DNA from: Listeria grandensis FSL F6-0971
GTDB taxonomy: Bacteria > Bacillota > Bacilli > Lactobacillales > Listeriaceae
DNA length: 64,000 nt
Assembly (NCBI RefSeq): GCF_000525835.1
Contig: NZ_AODD01000002.1
Location: 310,001-374,000 of the forward strand
Direction: 5' to 3'
Part shown: positions 60,619-64,000 of the stretch, in pieces
Numbering within the stretch: position 1 is the stretch's first letter
Layout: every line of letters starts with the position of its first letter
Translations under genes and position numbers: made by a program
Notes under the pieces: generated by a model
The model's database searches: none
What the model was told of the DNA's origin: nothing
Seen by the model: the letters and a program-made list of their open reading frames with translations, nothing else

Positions 60619-62601
60619 ATGGCTACAGAAAAGACCTTTAATCAAGGTTTACCCGAGTGGCAAAAAGCAGGGTCTAAACCACCCAGCACAATAATTACAG
60701 GTGGATGGGCAGCAAATCAGAAACCGCCTGCGGATTACTTTAACTGGTTTTTCAATACTACTTACATGGCGTTGAAAGAACTTCAAGAAGTCGCGGATAA
60801 AGAGTTTATTAAGCGCGACGGAACAGTATCTATGACAAGTGCATTGAAAGTGAAATTAGCAAGTAATTCTGGGAGTGTTCTGATAATAAATGAAGGAAGT
60901 GTTTCACACGGCTTTTCTACAGCAATAACAGCGGCCGGTTATATCGTGATGGCCCCAATGGGTTCAGATGGAACTCCTGATTGGACGAAACAACTTCGGC
61001 TAAATAGATTAGGTGCTTTAGATGTTCAAGATTTGACCATTAAAGGCGAGCCAATCGCACTAGCAAAGGATTATTTACCTTTAATTGGAGGGGAAATGCT
61101 AGGTGCGATTGCCAGCGCAGCAGCGACACCAATTCAGGCGCGGCTTCCAAACAACATTTACACCTGGAATCGAGGGAAACAGGCGGATGGCACAGTAATC
61201 AAAGTTGAATCACGTTTAGCTGGGACCTCGCCATATACTCAGTCATTAGAAATTACAGTAGGTTCGGGTGTTGGCGCGGTATCGGCAGATGGTAATTTCA
61301 CTATAGACGCGGTAGGAGCTAACGATGCAATAGTGAAAGGTACAGTTCAATTCGGGCATACACTGCGCTATAGTGTCAACGGTGTAAACATTACGACTGG
61401 CGTATCTGTTGCGCAATATTGGTACAGGGTTACACGTAACGACGATGGCAGTAAGAATTATCTACAATTCGGTGCGCCGCTTGATTTTTCAGGAATAGGC
61501 GGGACGATAGGTGCTGGTATTAATTTTGTTCAAGCATATCTACGCTTCAACGGTCGTGATATCGCAATTAAAGATGAAGTTCTACTCCTAACAGGTGGTG
61601 AGTTAACTGGAACAGTGCATACTCGCGCTTCAATTGCCTACACTGGTAAGGTGGGAGATATTAAGCATTACATTAATCCGCAACCAGTCGGAACTGTGAT
61701 AAGGTTTGAACTGTTTATTGACGGGGTCTGGAGTAAATCGCTAGACATTACCGTAGGTGATACAACAATAACAGGGACGTCCGATTTCTTCTTAAATCCT
61801 ATGACAAATACAGCATCATACATTACAGGAATTGGTCCACTTGAGGCCACAAAAACGAAGGCTACAGTCATATCAACAGGTGCAAATACAATTTCAGGAG
61901 CTGCATTACCTACATTTTGGTGGCTACGAATTTTACGAAATTTTTACGACACATGCATACAAGCTGGGAAGAATCTGATATTTTCCGCATACGGTAACGC
62001 GCAACTTGATAGTGTAGAGGTGAAAACTAAATCACTCACTCAAAATGGAAAGAAGGTTGCTCTAACAGACGATGTCAACAATTCGATTGCAACTGTTCAA
62101 ACAAGTCTGTATAACCATATAGACGACACAGTATCGCATATCACTTCAAGCGAGCGAATTGATTGGAACTCAAAAGAAACTAAAGAAGGCGCTCAATCAA
62201 AGGCTAATTTGGCAGAAACAAATAGTAAGGCATTCACAACAAGTGAAATAGCGAAATTAAAAGAACCATCGGCATGGACCAAAGCGGCATTTAGGTCAGG
62301 GTCAGGGTTTACGCATTTTGCTGGTGCCGATGTGCATACAACTATTTCTGCCGACGGAAAAGTGCTTTATGGACGAGGTACAGGAGCCATCAGCAATCCG
62401 ACAACGGCGCAAATAGAGGCATTTACTTTGCCATCTTCATATGTAATAGACTTTTCGGGATCTGCTCCTGTTACGCTCCAAAATAGTAGCGGAACCGCTC
62501 GAATATTGATTGATGCTGCTACAAAAAAAGTGTTAGTCAATATTAGCGATACAAATGCAACTGGTGTGATGTTCAGCTTTGCTATACCAATTAAACTTTA
62601 G
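60619..62601 (+). CDS. Tail fibre / receptor-binding protein
   Basis: 660 residues. The N-terminus (FNQGLPEWQKAGSKPPSTII, DYFNWFFNTTYMALKELQEV) is a standard baseplate-attachment region. Two similar beta-rich repeats follow (around GSGVGAVSADGNFTIDAVGA and VGDTTITGTSDFFLNPMTNT, ~160 residues apart), then a helical part (YNHIDDTVSHITSSERIDWN) and a distinct C-terminal beta domain that probably binds the cell wall. Placement after the wedge fits. Confidence 0.83.
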   Translation: MATEKTFNQGLPEWQKAGSKPPSTIITGGWAANQKPPADYFNWFFNTTYMALKELQEVADKEFIKRDGTVSMTSALKVKLASNSGSVLIINEGSVSHGFSTAITAAGYIVMAPMGSDGTPDWTKQLRLNRLGALDVQDLTIKGEPIALAKDYLPLIGGEMLGAIASAAATPIQARLPNNIYTWNRGKQADGTVIKVESRLAGTSPYTQSLEITVGSGVGAVSADGNFTIDAVGANDAIVKGTVQFGHTLRYSVNGVNITTGVSVAQYWYRVTRNDDGSKNYLQFGAPLDFSGIGGTIGAGINFVQAYLRFNGRDIAIKDEVLLLTGGELTGTVHTRASIAYTGKVGDIKHYINPQPVGTVIRFELFIDGVWSKSLDITVGDTTITGTSDFFLNPMTNTASYITGIGPLEATKTKATVISTGANTISGAALPTFWWLRILRNFYDTCIQAGKNLIFSAYGNAQLDSVEVKTKSLTQNGKKVALTDDVNNSIATVQTSLYNHIDDTVSHITSSERIDWNSKETKEGAQSKANLAETNSKAFTTSEIAKLKEPSAWTKAAFRSGSGFTHFAGADVHTTISADGKVLYGRGTGAISNPTTAQIEAFTLPSSYVIDFSGSAPVTLQNSSGTARILIDAATKKVLVNISDTNATGVMFSFAIPIKL

Positions 62602-62615
62602 GAGGTGTAAAGATT

Positions 62616-63059
62616 ATGAAAGCTTTATTAAGCAGGCTGTCAAGGCAACTAAAAGAGCTTAACTACAAAGAGATACTTTCGATTATGTTTCTCTTGTATG
62701 CCTCGCTTTTCAATATAATTACAGGATTTTTCTTAATGGTATCGGGGGACACGATCGCAGAACGAAGTGATACCTATCGATTAATGCAAAATTTGATGAA
62801 CATGGACACCTGGGGGCTATTCTTCATAGTAAGCGGGATATTGTTGTTTATTGCTGATTTTCAAGAAACGAAAGCCAAATTCATAAATATGATAATTGGC
62901 GGAACCATTGGGGCGATGGTTCTTTTTTTGTACGCTTCGGCAAGTTTTGAAGTGTCATTATCTCTAATGTTGCCATCAAGATATGCGATGGCAGGCTGTT
63001 TTAATCTATTTATTGCACTACTGGGAGGCTTGGAATTATGGAAAATAAAAGCGAGGTGA
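62616..63059 (+). CDS. Four-helix membrane protein of the lysis region
   Basis: 147 residues with four hydrophobic segments, AGGAGGTG at the start. It may be a holin-like or accessory lysis protein; no confident family. Overlaps the next gene. Confidence 0.68.
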   Translation: MKALLSRLSRQLKELNYKEILSIMFLLYASLFNIITGFFLMVSGDTIAERSDTYRLMQNLMNMDTWGLFFIVSGILLFIADFQETKAKFINMIIGGTIGAMVLFLYASASFEVSLSLMLPSRYAMAGCFNLFIALLGGLELWKIKAR

Positions 63060-63427
63060 GTCAAGACTTTGTAACTAGGTTGGATTTACTTGAGCATGGT
63101 GACAAGCTTAAAAGTGAATTCACCAAAGATTTGAAGGAAGTAAAAGAAGAAGTTTTAGATTTGAAAACGATGGTACTCCCTCTGGCCGTTTCTGCGGAAC
63201 AAACAGCTAAAAATACTGAAAAGATGTCAGAAACTCTAGAGAGGTTTGCTAGCAATACAACTGTGCACCTGCATAAACACGATCTAGACATTAGTAAAAT
63301 GCAAGGCAACGTAGAAGTAGGACGCGAAAGAAAGCAAGGAAATACGTCAATAATAGTTGCGATAATAACCATCACGGGTGGTGTTATCGGCACTATTATT
63401 GGATTAGCACCATTATTTTGGAATTGA
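63038..63427 (+). CDS. XhlA-like coiled-coil membrane protein
   Basis: 129 residues: a soluble coiled coil (LDLLEHGDKLKSEFTKDLKE and SAEQTAKNTEKMSETLERFA) and one C-terminal membrane segment (IIVAIITITGGVIGTIIGLA). The plan of XhlA, which works with the holin in PBSX. Next to the holin gene. Confidence 0.75.
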   Translation: MENKSEVSQDFVTRLDLLEHGDKLKSEFTKDLKEVKEEVLDLKTMVLPLAVSAEQTAKNTEKMSETLERFASNTTVHLHKHDLDISKMQGNVEVGRERKQGNTSIIVAIITITGGVIGTIIGLAPLFWN

Positions 63428-63441
63428 GAGGAGCTAGAACT

Positions 63442-63717
63442 ATGAAAAAATTCAACATAAAAAATGTAAGTGTAGCTACGTGGGTAAGAACGGCATTATT
63501 GGCGGTGGCGTTGATAAATCAACTGTTATCAATACTGGGGATTAATGCTTTACCATTCAGTGATGCAATGGTAGAACAATTTGTAACATTTATGTTTACA
63601 GCTGTGACGGCAATTATCGCGTTCTGGAAAAATCAGAGTTTCACGAAAGCAGCACAGAACGCTGATGTGCAAATGAAAATGGTAAAAACAAAAAAGAAAC
63701 AAGGTGATTACAGATGA
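63442..63717 (+). CDS. Holin (SPP1/phi LC3-type)
   Basis: 91 residues from ATG 63442 (GAGAGGAG upstream). Two membrane segments (WVRTALLAVALINQLLSILG; FVTFMFTAVTAIIAFW) with a short NALPFSDAMVEQ turn and a charged C-terminus, as in small Firmicute phage holins. It times membrane opening for the endolysin. Overlaps the endolysin start. Confidence 0.85.
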   Translation: MKKFNIKNVSVATWVRTALLAVALINQLLSILGINALPFSDAMVEQFVTFMFTAVTAIIAFWKNQSFTKAAQNADVQMKMVKTKKKQGDYR

Positions 63718-64000
63718 GCGTTATTACAAATGACTATATCCGAGTGAATCAGCATTCAAGACCAGGTTCAAAATTGACGGTAGTCAATAAAATAATTATG
63801 CACTACACTGCGAACAATGGTGGTACAGCGCGCAATCATTGGGGTTATTTTAATAATCTAACTGATCGCTACGCATCTGCTCATATTTTTGTAGATGACA
63901 TCGAGGCCTTATGTATCATTCCACAAAACGAGGTGGCGTACCAGGCAAATGATATCCAAAAATACGTCAATGGCTCACCTTATCGTGGAGTAACGGCTTT
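63714..64000 (+). CDS. Endolysin, N-acetylmuramoyl-L-alanine amidase (partial, runs off window)
   Basis: The first ~95 residues are seen: VVNKIIMHYTANNGGTARNH, then NLTDRYASAHIFVDD, with the zinc histidines of an Amidase_2 domain (HYTA; SAHIFVD). This is the fold of Listeria phage amidases such as PlyPSA or Ply511 in broad terms. The wall-binding part is outside the window. ATG overlaps the holin stop. Confidence 0.9.
   Translation, partial: MSVITNDYIRVNQHSRPGSKLTVVNKIIMHYTANNGGTARNHWGYFNNLTDRYASAHIFVDDIEALCIIPQNEVAYQANDIQKYVNGSPYRGVTA

Larger units (their letters stand above)
17562..64000. mobile_element. Temperate myovirus-type prophage (left and middle part)
   Basis: A continuous phage gene order is seen: leftward lysogeny genes from the integrase, a divergent cI/cro switch, early recombination/replication genes, an ArpU-type late regulator, terminase, capsid, contractile-tail sheath and tube, baseplate, fibre, holin and endolysin start. 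The DUF3383 sheath and DUF3277 tube mark a contractile tail, so it resembles temperate Listeria myoviruses of the B054 type rather than A118-like siphoviruses, although integrase and early genes are A118-like. The right end is beyond the window. Three single-base frame breaks are seen across the window, two of them inside the prophage. Confidence 0.93.

Noticed and set aside
17562-64000. Anti-CRISPR genes
   Set aside because: In Listeria prophages these usually lie between endolysin and the right attachment site, which is outside the window. No small gene here could be matched to a known family.

Overview
The window looks like a chromosome segment from the Listeria lineage (Firmicutes, Listeriaceae). 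The order uvrC-lysC-tRNA-Arg, then phosphodiesterase-rdgB-rph-racE, then proB-proA and a pair of small Xre regulators is the one I associate with Listeria. The phage genes are of the kind found in Listeria temperate phages. Base composition looks moderate and I did not compute it, so species is not assigned.

Bases 1-17,560 are chromosome. They hold DNA repair (uvrC, partial), lysine/threonine entry (lysC), tRNA-Arg(TCT) and tRNA-Ser(TGA), and a minus-strand cluster of phosphodiesterase, rdgB, rph and racE in which racE carries a one-base frameshift. Then come yslB, a YbaK-type deacylase, and an accessory block: a VOC protein, a FusB-type EF-G-binding protein with a TetR regulator, and the AzlCD branched-chain amino acid exporter. 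Between azlD and a DUF1361 membrane protein lies a free-standing tRNA-Leu-like RNA with its own promoter and terminator. The section ends with a lysophospholipase-like hydrolase, proBA, a GYF-PrsW membrane protease and two divergent Xre genes. The second Xre gene is cut after 39 codons by a prophage.

Bases 17,562-64,000 are the left and middle part of a temperate phage with a contractile tail, read to the start of its endolysin; the right end and second attachment site lie outside the window. Leftward lysogeny module: large serine integrase, a zinc-ribbon/HEPN-like protein, a membrane protein, an Rgg-like regulator divergent from a 31-residue peptide gene, and a cI-like repressor facing cro. 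Rightward early module: tiny membrane ORFs, an SMC-like ATPase with RecT and a metallo-beta-lactamase-fold protein, a replication initiator that probably contains the origin, a DnaC-like loader, RusA, a methyltransferase, an HNH nuclease and an ArpU-type late regulator. A phage tRNA-Asn, a structured RNA closed by an 18-bp long-range helix, and a terminator separate early from late genes. After two AT-rich unknown cargo genes and an Ig/polysaccharide-deacetylase protein comes the late operon: terminase, portal-MuF fusion, protease/scaffold, cement, capsid, neck, DUF3383 sheath, DUF3277 tube, chaperones with a likely +1 frameshift, tape measure, LysM and baseplate proteins, tail fibre, and the lysis genes.

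Most interesting: the phage tRNA plus structured RNA (35,783-36,096), the tRNA-Leu-like RNA (10,808-10,993), the Rgg/peptide locus with a possible antisense RNA (20,678-21,830), and a host/phage resemblance in promoter-operator design at the integration site. Three genes (racE, the 31.7-kb early gene, the 57.5-kb baseplate gene) are each broken by one base, so sequencing error should be considered for all three.
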